NCBI GenBank assembly: GCA_030549495.1 | Contig: JAUIRK010001041.1 | Location: 434,001 to 498,000, forward strand | DNA: 64,000 nucleotides | Direction: 5' to 3' | Origin: Nectonema munidae | Taxonomy: Eukaryota; Nematomorpha; Nectonematoida; Nectonematidae | The notes under the pieces: model-generated | What the model was told of the DNA's origin: nothing | What the model saw: only the letters and a program-made list of their open reading frames with translations | The model's database searches: none | Program-made: the position numbers and the translations under genes | Shown: in pieces, positions 48,885 to 60,999 of the stretch | How positions within the stretch are numbered: position 1 is the first letter of the stretch | Layout: the number at the start of each line of letters is the position of its first letter

Positions 48885-51800
48885 CTAATCTACTTTAACC
48901 ACGCTATATATCTTTTGGACGAAGAAAAAACATGCAAAAAAACCGGCAGATCCTGAAAAAGAAAAGTAAAAAATTAAAGTTAGTAGAGAGCTAGTTAATC
49001 GGTTGGAAAACGCTGTCCAACTAACGAATACCAAAACGAGCAAACATTTTCTAGTGAAAATTTGGGTATCGATTTCAAAAATATCCTTTAATTTTTGTAA
49101 TTTCGCTCTATTATTTTGTATGATGTCTTCACTTTTATTAAGCTTTTTATATTTAAGCCTCATATTTAATGTAGAACAAACATGAATTCTCTTTTAAAAT
49201 GGTGTAATAGGAAAACATACCTATGCAGTTGGGATACAAACAAAATGGAGCTAAAAGGACTTAGGATCAAAGTGTCTGGATTTCATTTTTTATAAAAGCT
49301 AGAAGATACAATTATTATTTAAAAAAAACTCAAAATGTATTTATCAATGGATATCTTCAGCGATAAAAAAATGTACAGAAATGGTTGAGGTGAAGACCAC
49401 AAAAGGCGTCAAGTAGAGTTCATCCAAAAATTTTAATTTGAAAAATTAGAAACCCCTGATATAATAAATGACACTGATGATTTCTTGATTTCAACTGATT
49501 TGATCCTAGAAAAAATAGGTCCCATTAAGCAAAATAATATAAAACTACAGTAATGCCAATTTTATCAGATCATCATCTGTAAATAACGCAGATAAATTAT
49601 TGGTTTTATTCTAAATCTTGTCTGCATTTTTTGGGATCAAATGGTTATCAAATGAGTGATTTAAAGATGGGATCATACATATATGACGTCCCCTGCCAGG
49701 GGAGAGAGAAAGCTAATTCTAGATGCTCTGTATTAAAAAATACAGCAGGAGGGGTAAAATCACGACGGAGAGGGTTCAAAACTTAAAAATTTTCGGGGAC
49801 GTCATTAATGTATGATCGCATAGTGGAATCAAATGAATTAAGGTGATTTTAAATTAAATTCGTGTTTAAGATCAAATGGATTAAGAGACGTTTGTAATAG
49901 ACGCCACCGGCTCGAATACGAGAAGGATGTAGTATATGAAAAGGATGTGCATACCTGACAAAAGGAACAGAAGGAAGGTAAGTCCGAAGGTGTAGCCGTA
50001 GTAGATGATGAAGCCTCCAACTCCTGTTATTTGAAGAGTATTGATGTAGTAGTAGAGACAGTAGAGGAAGAAGAAAATGGATGAGGAGCCACACGTGAAA
50101 AAAGATCTCCACCACCACCTATAGTCCTAAATCACGCACAACGATTAAAAAGAGGCACAACACGCATTAATGGATCGGTTAACTCACTATTGTCAACTTA
50201 ACAAAAATAAATAATGCTTCTTAATACAAATCTCCGGCTTTTCTGATTATCATGAACGTTAACCCTTTGAGGACCAGAATTCTGAAGAAGCCGATTTTCA
50301 TTGCTTGGGACACAGGTGTCCCACCGGCCGTCAAAAGATTAATATATAAAATTTGGATAGCATACTTCAGCACAGAGTTGGAAGTAGGTAAGCAAGATTC
50401 CGCACTCCGACACCGTTATAATCATCACGATATAAACGAGAAACAGCAAGCCAAACATGTAGTATATGTGGTGAGACCTGAAAAATAAAGCACAACAGCA
50501 TTAGTAAAAGTAAGTATGAAGTGAGTGAAAAATAAGAAGCGTTCTTAACCATTTTCGATAACAATAGCGAAGTGAACATGAAGTAAAAGGTTAAGCTTTG
50601 CCCTAATCATGCCTATTTCACACAATTTTAACGCTTTGAGGAGCAGAATTTTTATCACTAATCGTCTTTTATATACTTAAAGTATACGATTTTCATGCCA
50701 TAGTACACCGGTGTTACACTGGTCCACAATAAAAAGTATGCCTTGTTTTCGTGAGAACAAGCGTGACACAAGTGTCCAAAAAATGAAAATAGTCGGCTAA
50801 GAATAAATAAAATTCCATTGAAAAAAAAGGATTAGTTCAAAAAGTTCTAGTCCTCAAGGCGGATGTTTTTAAAAACTAATCGTTTGCTTATCTTTTTCAA
50901 TGAATTTTATGTAACTTAAAGACGACGATTTTACTTGTACGAAGCTAGAGCCCCATTCGCCTGAACGGGATCATGTTTATATCTAAAATGTAATTGCATG
51001 TTATGAAAAATACAATTCTTCAAAATTTGAATTTGAAACATCTTTTTCAAATATTGAACATAAAAGTTAAGCTGTGAGTAAGGTTGGCTAGATGCTGCGC
51101 TTCGATAACTAAAGGATAATAATTCATTTAAACTGGAGTGTTAATCGGAAAGAAGGTAAACCTAGAATCTGATTCGAGTGTGATAGAAAGTGTTGCCACC
51201 TTTAATGGTTATGCATGATAAAGTTGGCATATAGAGAGAGATATTCGTTTCAGGTATAAAAATCGAAACTGATAACCCTGAAAAATCCCTTCTCAAAATT
51301 ATATAACAATTTAGACTGCCTCTATTTTTAGAATTTTGTCATTCGTTAATGAAATTATATTTTAAAAAATTTTACAGAGTTTTATTAATTTTATGAGATT
51401 AAGGAGATTTTTATGATGGAAAATGATATGTTTACAGTTAAACAACTAATGGAGAACATGCATCATGCATTTGTGTCTAAATTTTAACTTAACATCTCAT
51501 ATTATATTAGGAATAAGAATTGAACACAAGAGTCTTAGTGTTTATTGTAGCGATATAATTAAAAAATATATTTAGACATACTGAAAAAAGAATATTATTT
51601 TTGAGGATAACGCTTAATTTAATGGCTGGGATGTATTAACATTAGAGATGTATCTGATGCAAAAATTTGTACATCCTCTTAACATCCTCATCCAGGGATC
51701 ATTTAAGTTTCAACATCCGCATCAGCCATTTTCATCTTTATGACAACACATATGCATTGACATCTTCTCACAAAATTTTTAAGAAGTATAAAACTTGTGT

Positions 51801-54800
51801 TTGTTTAGAATAGGAAATATGATGTCCGCAAAAAAATAATTCTCACATCGCTTCCGCGGAACAATATTTATTTAAATATCATATTCTTAACGATGACTAC
51901 AACATATATAGGATATATGTTTTCTAGATTTTTAGTTTCCTATTGTGATTTTGCAAGATAAATCGTCAAATGTAGAATTATGTGTGAAATAAAAAATAGG
52001 GTAAAAATACCAAATGCTATTGAGGATAAAGAAAAGTTGAATAAATATCGCTCCAAATGGCAAAATTCCACCAATAATAATGCCAGTTAAGCGATTAGTT
52101 ATGAATGATGATGGCGGAATTTGGCGCGGAATTTGATTTGTTCTCACTGGATGAGAAATAGCCTAAAAAGATAAATAAAAATTTTTTTTAATTGAAATAA
52201 AGTAGAAACACTTATTATAAAGAACAATGATATTCTTTATGGCAAGCAAGTGTTATTTATTTCCAAACTTCTTTCATTGCAACACAATAGAAAATGCACG
52301 TTACTCGTTTTAAAATTTGTTTTATCTCCTATTGGATGCAATTTAGATTTAAAAATGCCAAGATTTCACTCTATTTAGACCTAAAACAAAAAGGAAGGGA
52401 AATCTTATTTTATATCGCATGGGGCAAATTTTCAATTTAGCGTATTTTTCCTATATTTGCGGGTATTTAGCAAATCACATTTCCCAACAAGTCACGGGGT
52501 AATCTCGCACTAGATTTTCAAGATTCAAGACATCTGCATTTAAAGACCATTTTATGCTCCTATAATCTTTTTGAAGCTACAAGATAAATTAAAAATATGG
52601 ACATATATCTACACTCCATCTAGCCATGATTCTTGAACAAGATTTTATTAAGCTTCGTATAATTATTTTTGTCAATGCCCACAAAACCTAGCACTAAAAA
52701 AACAAAACTCTTAGTTTTCTTTATTTATTCCAAGCTTCTTTGGAAAGCGTAAGCATTTCATGTTTTTTCCTGACTCGCGCTACAATGTACATAACTGCTC
52801 TCATATTTGCCTCCAAGAGAGTTTAGGAAAGAAGGGTTGAAGGTATTCTGAAGGTTACAGACTCTTTATCAAGAGCTTGACGATCTTTTTGGCTATACCC
52901 AGTTTAATGTATGTTGGAGAAAAAAACTTTTTGCTTGATGTAATGTTTTGCCAGTGATAACTCAGTACGCCATTGTTTTCTTTAGTAGGGTTCAGCTTTT
53001 TCTCTACATCATAATGTTAGATATCATGCAAACTTAGCGTAACTTTTTTAGAATCCCATCAAAATGTCACTATTTAAGAGTCTGGAAACAATTTCTGTGC
53101 GATACTCTCTATATTTGAAGGATTCCAGTAAAAAATTTTACTCCATTGTGGTCCTTCTTAAAATGCAAGAAATCCACCAAGGCAGGAGATAGATACTTAT
53201 CCCCAACTGGCAAAATTAGAGACTTTAGATGTCTAAAACACGTCTCAATAACAAATTTACTTATTTGGATTACATGCATTTTCTGTTGCATCAAACAGGC
53301 CCGATACATCATATCAATAGCACATGTCTTCATTGGTGAAGAAGTTTGAGAAATTCTAATAAAGTTTTCCAAAAGTTCAGCAGTTGACTTTGTCAAACTA
53401 AGATCCTCTGATAATTTTGATTTGGATAGTAAGGATTCTTCAGAGCATCTGCATATTTGATATCATGGTTACCTTTACTCTTCTCTTCATCTTCAAATTT
53501 TCTGTTTTCCTCTACTGATGTTTGATTTCTTTCTGCGCGTGATTAGCACTGTGTTGGGAAAATATCTGAATAAAAAAGCAGATGTATTTTTCTCAGTTGA
53601 CGATTAGAAGGATCTTCTCTTGAACCCCAACTGTGATGTCAAAGCATGCTCTTTAAATATGCTTCACCCATTTTTAGATACTGTTAAGTCTAGTCTGGTA
53701 GAATTGAACAGATAGAAGGTGCCAACCAAATTTTAACATTTTCTTGTAACATTTATTTTTTTGGATTTTAAAACTTATATAGCATGTTGTGAAAACTAAA
53801 TTGTTAAAACAGCAACGTTACCAAAATTTCAGAACTTATCTCAAAAGTATTATATTGAAAAGAACACCGATTTCTAAATTCAATTTTCTAATCACAAAAG
53901 CAAAATTAGTCCTTTCCATTTTGTTTAGTTACAAAGACATATAAAATGATGATCTTAACGAAGGTACAAGGAAAGAGTGAACTTTTGTTACATAGTTCAT
54001 TAATTTGATTAGAAATTGTCATTATAACAAAGATAAGAACAAGCTTTCTAAAAAGTACTTTCGTTGCAAGTTGAAAACGCAATTTTTCACTATACCCAAA
54101 CACATTCTTTCATAATTGCCACTAGTTGCATTGTATGCATCTATATATATATTATATATATACCATTTTTAGTTCTAAATGATCTTTTTTTAGTTCGAAA
54201 TTGTCTTTTTTCATTTTTAATTTATCTTTTTTCAATTTTAATTTGTCTTTTTTAAATTCTAAACTCTTTTCTAAAATACAAAATAAAATTGAAAAAAGAC
54301 AATTTAAGACTTAAAAAGACAAATTTGAATTGAAAAGACAAATTAGAATTTAAAAAAGACAATTTCGAACTAAAAAAAGACAATTTAGGACTTAAAAAGA
54401 CAAATTTGAATTGAAAAAAGAAAATTTCGAACTAAAAAAAGACAATTTAAGACTTAAAAAGACAAATTTGAATTGAAAAAAGAAAATTTCGAACTAAAAA
54501 AAGACAATTTAAGACTTAAAAAGACAAATTTGAATTGAAAAAAGGGAAATTTCGAACTAAAAAAAAGACAATTAAACTGAAATAAGCTGATATACTTTGT
54601 TATAAAGCGCTGTTACTTGACTCTCTAAAGTCTAAACTATTACAAATTATTTACTATTATTACTTTTTACACTACAAAACTATTTACAGCTACTATGTAT
54701 ACCTGCATTGCCCTTTAAATATATTTTATATACACTCAGATTCTTTAATTTACTTAAATATGGAGCTTATATTATTTTTTTATGAATATGATATCACTTT

Positions 54801-57800
54801 TGGATATAACTATGGTATCAAATGAAATCAAATATTGATGCGAAATGAGATTTGAAATATATATTTTAATTCATTGTGTCATTCACAGAAATGCTTTCAT
54901 GTTTTATCTTTAAAGTTAGAACTAAACTTTAGATCATTCCCATTTGTTTGAATATCAAATTTTTAATTTCAAATTTTCTTACTTAGCAAGTATCATATGC
55001 AAAGATAAGAATCGCCTGCTATCAGTTGAGAATGAAATCCGCGTGGGTTTATCCAATGTTCGACCTAGTATTAAATATTTGTGTAGCAGATTTCAGGTAC
55101 AAACTTCCCATTAAAGATGCATAACTTAATATCAATATTTCAATATAAGTCTGATTGACTTTTAATAATAAACTAATAAAGTTTTTAATTTTTAATTTAC
55201 TAATTTTTCACTAAACCAAACACTTTCTTTTTAAAAAGTGAATATACAAAAATATTTTCCTCTTGAACTTTAATTAAAAAGAAATTGGTACTCGTGCTAA
55301 GTGTTTTGCTCTGGAGTTCCGTGAGATAAAAAAAGTATTTTGAGGGTTACTCAAAGAAAAAAAGGTTGAGAAACGCTTTAATGAGTTAAGGAAGTTAGTT
55401 TGAAATAATATAGTTTGTTAAGGAGAATTCAAAAACATCAAATTTGATATTATAATTTAAAATAAAAAATTCATGTAAAATTAGATAACTAAGTTTAAGA
55501 AGCAAAATTGCAACGTACAAAAGAGTGCTCTCAACGATGTCAATCTTTTATCACTTAAAACGCATTTCAGATGAGAAAAATTCAAAATGCAGAAGTTATG
55601 CACACCTTTTATTGGTTGTCACAGTTTTTATTGTTTCTCGGGCCGATAATAATCAAAGGATATTATCCCGAGGTTTCGTAATAAACGAGTTCTTTGTAAG
55701 GGTTTAAATACACGTTGTTTGCATTAGGGGAATTGAGACCGGGAAATCTAATTTGCAACATCCGAGTGTTCGCTCATCATTACATAGTGAAATCTCTTTC
55801 AAGTCAGAAGGAATTCAAAGAAATTGTCACGAAATTATTTGAAAACATTAGCAAAAATAAAGACATTTACCGTTTTTTTGAAGCCGAGAAACGCTCCAAT
55901 AAACGTAAGCGGAACAGAAACTCCAAACCACAGAGCAAGAATCGCTAGCAACGTTGTGAAAGGAACGGCTGCTGAACTTTTTTTCACCCAAAGTAACAAA
56001 TTGATTGCAAAAAAAATCAAAAATATTATGCTTAAATATATAAAAAAAAAATGAGTGAAAATTGCGGCATCCAAATGAAAAAATTTACCCGGGGCATAGA
56101 AAAGAAGTTAAAATGATGTTTGTCTTCCACTTGAGGCCGCGAAATGATTTATAGAATCGGGAAGAAAAGTAGCCAGCCACAATGCCAAAAAGAACATACA
56201 AAACCATGACACAAGTCATTAAGCTGCCGCGACTAGCTGGAGATAAGAAGCCAAGGCATGCAAAAACTAAAAATTTATCTCACATTTAATAACACGAATT
56301 GTATACAAAATTTGAAAAAGGGAACACACTCCTCAAATCAGACAGAAGAATGGCTTCAGGTCGCAATAAAGTATCCGGGTGGACAGTAGGCTAGTTTATC
56401 GAGTACTCGATGCCAAAGTCCAAGCCACGAACACGCGTTATAAATGGTCCGCGCTATAACGGATCTGCTAGAGCACGTGTTGCACCAAGAATACTTTCCT
56501 CATAATTCGATACAAGCAGCGCAATTTAGCCTTCTCGATGAAAAGAACACACGATGCCTTTACCTTTATTATCCAATTATTATAAAACTAGTCAGCTACC
56601 AATAAAAACTAATTACAGATCCGTAAATATATACGTGTAGTATGAATTTTGTACTTAAAAATTTAAAGAGATGTCAATGTATGTGTTATCATAAAAAAAA
56701 TACTTATCATAAAAACTTTGGATAAGGTAAAAATTCAAAAATTCCGAAAAAAACATTGCGGTATATAGAAAAAAGAAAAATGTTTGAGCGGATGCGGATA
56801 TCCGATACATCCCTAATATATATATTCCTACAAAACATGAACATTTATCATAAAATATGTTAAAAAGAGGTTAAGATTGACTAACTAATCTAAAGTGAAA
56901 TTGATGAGTGGCCGTATACTATAATCGTGTCATGCTTTATATTACTGCAATTCAAAAGATGCAGAAAATGTTACGCGAACGGCATTTGAGACTACTCGCT
57001 GGCGCATATGGTCCGCAGGCCGTAAATGCCTTTGGTGATTTAAAACTGAACATGTAATTAAATTATAATTAAAAACGAAAAACCAAAGTTTATCTAAATT
57101 TAAATACACTTTTTTATATAAGCAACTCAATTTTTATGGACCCGGCTTCAGGTTGCTAAGGGTAGAGGACATTTTCAAGTCTCAAGTTGCTTAAGTGGTA
57201 GTCTTTATAAAAAATTACAAAATTATATTAAAAATAATTAAATTCACTCAAAAGGAGTCTTATTTCTTGGGAAAGGGAGAAATGAAGGAAATGTTTACAA
57301 TTCCAAAAATTTAGCAATAAATCCACATGATATGAGCTAATTTGACATCTCAATCCTTAGCAACTCGGTTGCTTATAAAGAAAAAAAGTGTAAGTGAAAA
57401 GAATCAAAATTTATTCATTTTAAAAAAAGTCTTTATGAGTTTGTTTCAAAATGAATTTCTTCTTACTCAATTCTTTGTCGTATAAATCTGATCACAAATC
57501 ACCTGGATTTAAACTTTTGGTGATACAGAAAAGAAGGAAATGTATGGAGCGAAAAGAGAGCAAACGAAAATTAAAAAAATGAAAAGAAGAAAACATCCGA
57601 TGTTTGTGAAAATGAGTAGAAGATAAATTAGGTAGACGAGAATCAGACAGAAGAAATATGAATGATAGGAAATGTTAAAAAAAATAAAATTGTCTGAAAT
57701 CATGAAAAATCCGCTGGAGATTATTTATTTAGCGTCAATAGGAGCGTGAGTCGGGTTGGTTAGATGCTGGATTCGATAACTCAAGGCCTTGGGTTCGATA

Positions 57801-60800
57801 CCGCATCAAGCCTGCCTTTCTCATAGTTCGATACAAGTGGCGCAATTGTGCCTTTCCAATAACGTTACCTTTACCCTTATTTAGCAGAAAAAAGAAACAA
57901 CAGGTTATCCAAACAAAAGTGTTAAGAACAAAAACTTATCATAACCAAAATTAACTGTGAGGATATTTAGAAGGGCACATGGCCGCTGATATAAATACGC
58001 TGTTAGTAAAATGTGGAAAATGTGTGGATATACATGATAGATATTAGAAGCAAACACTCTAAGTATAATAAAACATATGCGAAATCTGGCATAAGGAGGA
58101 TTCCTCTTTTTTAATTTTTCTCATGGATTCTTCAAAATAAAATACTCGCACTATAAAAATAAGATTTACGCAGAAATCCTCTGTTTATTCAGAATCAGTT
58201 TTTACAAATTAGAATGAACTAGGGTGTATTGATCAAAAACATTATATTTATGATATCATTCAATTATATCCAAAGAAAGATGGAGTAACATGTTAAATTC
58301 AGCTTATAAACATAGTATAAATCGCATAGTCGCAGTAGTTTCCAATCTTTTTTTACAATGCCCGACCTTTTTTCCACTTTGGAAATGGTGGGAAGCCCAT
58401 ATGATAAAATCTAATATATCAGAAGTTTTTTACTTTAAATGCGAAATCTTATTATATTAAAATCTTTGCATAAATACAATTCAACAAAATAACACTATAA
58501 AAAGCATTCATTGCTACATTATATCAGTAAAAGTTGAATAGATGAATGAAAATAAAACAAAAGAAAGCATAAAGCATACAAATGTTATACGTTGAGATTG
58601 CAAATGGCATAACTACATTGATTGGCACATTTAGATTAACTCCATTTTTCTTAGATTTTAGTTTTATTGCCAAAATTTTGAGAAGTAGTTACACTTATTA
58701 CGATAGAACAAAATTCGAAAAAACAGAACTATAATAAATTTTTCTTAGTTATCATATCATAATCGATGACCATAATTAATAAAAATAAATTTAATATAAA
58801 AAAAGAAGTTTGGTTGAAAGTTTTTAAAGCCGCAAAATAATTTTAATGAATCCTAAAATGTGTGTGTGTAATAAAAAATAAAACGTAACCACTCTAACGA
58901 CACCTCTATGTGCTGCGGCATACCGGTTGGGAACGATTGGCCTAGGCTGGAGGCTTAGTCCAGGTCTACACCATGAACGGGTATCAAGTGATTAGATTTT
59001 TCAATCGGAAATAGAGGGGCGAGCAAGATTTCTTTTTAGAGAATTGATGGCTGGGTACAGTGGGGCAAAGCCCATTTGATGAAAATAATTTTTTAATGTT
59101 ATAACATTAACTTTCTTTCACCTCTGCTTTTATAAGATTTTACTAAATATAAAAAGAATGAAAAATATCCAAAAGAAAAACAGGGCATAGATTAAGGTCT
59201 AGAAAGATCTGAATCGATCATCATTTTTGCTATACACTTTTTATCGAATGAGTGCTTTGTAAAGGAAAGATGAAAAAATATTAAGCTATTTAGTGAGTTA
59301 TTTATATTGTTATTCAACGATCTACTTATTTAGTTAGCTTATATTAGTCTTACGTAAACAGACAAAAAGCAAATCGACAAAATGTCGACATCTCATCATG
59401 TAAGGCATATTGTCGATATGATCCTTACTATCTTATATATTATAATTTATCGTTTATCGCTTAAATCAGCGATTTACCGTTTCAATATTTTTTATATCTC
59501 AGTTGTTAGCATATTTTTTAATATTTTCATTCTTTTACTACCATTACTTCCCTTACTATTTTGTCACCTTAGTAAACTTTAAATTATTTTATTTGTAATA
59601 TTTTTATTTCGTTTTTAATAAAAGTATAGTTTTGAATAAGGTAAATTTATTATAGTATTTTTTTTATCATTTGTTGATACTATTAAAAGTAGTAGTAGTA
59701 GTAGCATCAGGCTGGAGCTTTAATAGTAGAAATACTATAAAAAATTATTTGTGTTGACATTATGTCACATCTGAACAAATATTGACATTGAGACTGTTGG
59801 TATTTTGTCTGTCACGATTAAAAGTGTCGTTATTTTATTTGTTGACATTTTGTCTGACAACCTAGTCTTATATTAGTAATAAATAAGGTTCGTATTTGTA
59901 ATATAACAATTAAATATTAAAGCGAGCGCTGGTAGGTTTATTAACCTATAAGTTATTCATTCGACAAAACATCAGTTCGACCAAATGTCCGAGTGTGCAG
60001 TATGAAAGAAAATACTAACACAGTGTGATGATAGCCATCAAGTTGATTTGAGCGCCAGAGCCAATGAAAACTGAAAGCAACATTCCTCCTTTGGGTGGCC
60101 TGAACACATCACCATGTATCAACTTCCAGCCGTACTCATCGTTTATAGCTTCCTAAATCAGAAGAAAATGTAAAAATGAATTCAAAGTTCACAATAGAAG
60201 CACTTACTGCATCAATTTGATTATATCTAGCGATATCTCTGCGAAGTGTTTTAAGCAAGATCATCCCAATCATTCCAGTGAGAAATATCACAATCACAAT
60301 AGAGTTTATAATACTAGAAGAGAGGAAAATTAGGATAAATTCAATATTAAGCCATTAGATCATCCCATTGCCCTAGTTAAAGGAGGCAGACAAGATCTTG
60401 ATTTTAACTCATTAAGGATCCGTTTGACAACAGTGTCCCAAGAAATGGAAATCGTCAGCTTTAAATATATAAAAATTCCATGGAAAAAGAAAGTTGCGGA
60501 AAAAGTCTCCAAAATTCTCGTCTCGAAAGAAGCTAAATCTTTGAGGCGCTGGTTTTCGCAAATAAATTATCAGACTTTCTTTTTTGATGAATTTTCATAC
60601 AAATTAGAGCGAATGAATTTAATTTTGTGAGTTGATCCTATTGATCCGCAAGGCGTTAAGGTACCTTTATGCCAAATTACAAAATGTCGTCTGCTTTTTC
60701 GGGGACCAAATGGGTTAAAAAAAGTTTAAGAAAAGACAAACAAACCTGAACCACTCAACTTTTGGATATTGCATAGAACTTAATATATAATCCCATCTAG

Positions 60801-60999
60801 ATGACCACTTAACGTTGTTGTACTCCTAATAAGAATTGTGTATGAAGTTTTGAAAAGTCGATTAAGTAGAGTACTTACTTCAAATATAACGGAATAACTA
60901 TAAGTGATATTGAATGTTTGATCTGAGGTGACAGCATTGCCAGGAATTCTCAGTGGTTTCGGCTTGCCATGCATAATTAAAGTCTCTATGTTTTCAACA
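48885..60999 (-). CDS. TM9SF2: transmembrane 9 superfamily member 2 (nonaspanin), C-terminal ten exons
   Basis: Endosomal/Golgi nine-pass membrane protein, implicated in sorting and in glycosphingolipid enzyme localisation in other animals. Exons in gene order: 60999-60879, 60825-60746, 60313-60208, 60152-60020, 56266-56089, 56030-55871, 52162-52011, 50477-50366, 50126-49955 and 48952-48885. All phases agree and all junctions are GT-AG; 426 residues are visible against 663 in the human protein. Signatures in order: [38 protein letters not shown], [126 protein letters not shown], and the end [13 protein letters not shown], whose C-terminal Lys-x-Asp matches TM9SF sorting signals. FILNSIW and SVVKVD favour TM9SF2 over TM9SF4. 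N-terminal exons (signal peptide, luminal domain) are not found up to 64000. Five introns exceed 1 kb and carry mobile elements. Confidence 0.95.
50263..50338. mobile_element. TTAA MITE, 76 bp
   Basis: TTAA at 50259-50262 and 50339-50342. Ends are CCCTTTGAGGACC and GGCCGTCAAAAGA. Palindrome GGGACACAGGTGTCCC. This is the smallest copy of the family, 24 bp from an exon edge of TM9SF2. Confidence 0.82.
50632..50861. mobile_element. TTAA MITE, about 230 bp, worn
   Basis: TTAA at 50628-50631, then CGCTTTGAGGAGCAGAA. The right end reads TTCTAGTCCTCAAGGCG. Inside: ACACCGGTGTTACACTGG, GTGACACAAGTGTCC, AAAATAGTCGGC and AATCGTCTTTTA. The right TTAA is lost. A further partial unit with AATCGTTTGC and GACGATTTT follows to about 50940. 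Confidence 0.65.
51070..51110 (+). mobile_element. SINE family B fragment (head part)
   Basis: GTGAGTAAGGTTGGCTAGAT, then GCTTCGATAACT, matches the tRNA-like head of the copies at 57734 and 62508. Confidence 0.6.
52800..53640 (-). mobile_element. relic of a repeat-borne protein gene (arthropod/cnidarian-type 'TKSTAELL' family)
   Basis: The reverse strand reads, across frames, [20 protein letters not shown] near 53420-53350, and further on [27 protein letters not shown] and [13 protein letters not shown] near 52950-52820. These two blocks resemble, from memory, the start and middle of an uncharacterised multi-copy protein common in arthropod, horseshoe crab and cnidarian assemblies ('DLNLSK..AELLGSRL' ... 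'PPLHIKLGLMK.FVK'). The part between does not match well. It has stops and frame changes and lies in a TM9SF2 intron. Confidence 0.4.
54166..54580. repeat. foldback element with tandemly repeated arms
   Basis: The left arm (about 54166-54262) is built of GTCTTTTTT/ATCTTTTTT units. The right arm (about 54283-54580) is built of AAAAAAGACAATTT units, the reverse complement. In the right arm AATTTCGAAC recurs at 54361, 54423, 54485 and 54549 (62-, 62- and 64-bp steps), each period made of three sub-units of about 20 bp. The strand could form a long imperfect hairpin. No coding capacity; it is in a TM9SF2 intron. Confidence 0.8.
55001..55114 (+). mobile_element. hAT transposase relic (C-terminal end)
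   Basis: The frame reads [20 protein letters not shown], then [17 protein letters not shown] and a TAA stop. It matches the end of ZBED5-like hAT transposases ('KNRL..E.DLR..LS.I.P.I..L......SH'). It is antisense to TM9SF2 and isolated. A hAT-like terminus (GGTTGAGAAACGCTT) lies downstream near 55363. Confidence 0.6.
56488..56575 (+). mobile_element. SINE family B fragment (tail part)
   Basis: TCATAATTCGATACAAGCAG, then CGCAATTTAGCCTTCTCGAT and GATGCCTTTACCTTTA, matches the body and tail of the copy at 57734. Confidence 0.6.
56663..56818. repeat. dispersed repeat R2, copy 2
   Basis: Matches 42785-42935 (AGAGATGTCAATGTATGTGT, TTATCATAAA, GCGGTATATAGAAAAAAG, AAAATGTTTGA). It ends GGATGCGGATATCCGATACA then TCCCTAAT. 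The opening AGAGATGT and closing ACATCCCT may be inverted ends of a hAT-type MITE. In a TM9SF2 intron. Confidence 0.7.
57734..57876 (+). mobile_element. tRNA-derived SINE, family B, copy 1
   Basis: Begins near GCGTGAGTCGGGTTGGTTAG (A-box region), then TTGGGTTCGATACCGCATCA (B box), then a unique body to ACGTTACCTTTACCC. TTATTTAGC flanks it at 57725-57733 and 57877-57885, a possible 9-bp target duplication. Confidence 0.78.
58333..58939. mobile_element. hAT-type non-autonomous element, worn
   Basis: The left end CAGTAGTTTCCAATC and right end GGTTGGGAACGATTG are imperfect inverted copies resembling the 45152-45575 ends. TGCTGCGGCATACC before the right end is also typical of such elements. The 8-bp flanks do not match well. 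In a TM9SF2 intron. Confidence 0.45.
59690..59706. repeat. (AGT)n microsatellite
   Basis: Short AGTAGTAGTAG run in a TM9SF2 intron. Confidence 0.7.
60408..60714. mobile_element. TTAA MITE, 307 bp, or two merged copies
   Basis: TTAA at 60404-60407 then CTCATTAAGGATCC; the far right end is GGGGACCAAATGGG with TTAA at 60715-60718. Inside are ACAACAGTGTCCC, AAATCGTCAGCTTT and TGTCGTCTGCTTTTT. An inner GATCCGCAAGGCG followed by TTAA (about 60656) could be the end of a shorter copy, so two elements may be fused. In the 432-bp TM9SF2 intron, accounting for most of its length. Confidence 0.7.

Noticed and set aside
53906-54255. Short frames on both strands beside the foldback
   Set aside because: Repetitive Leu/Ile/Phe translation of the repeat arms and flanking AT-rich DNA.
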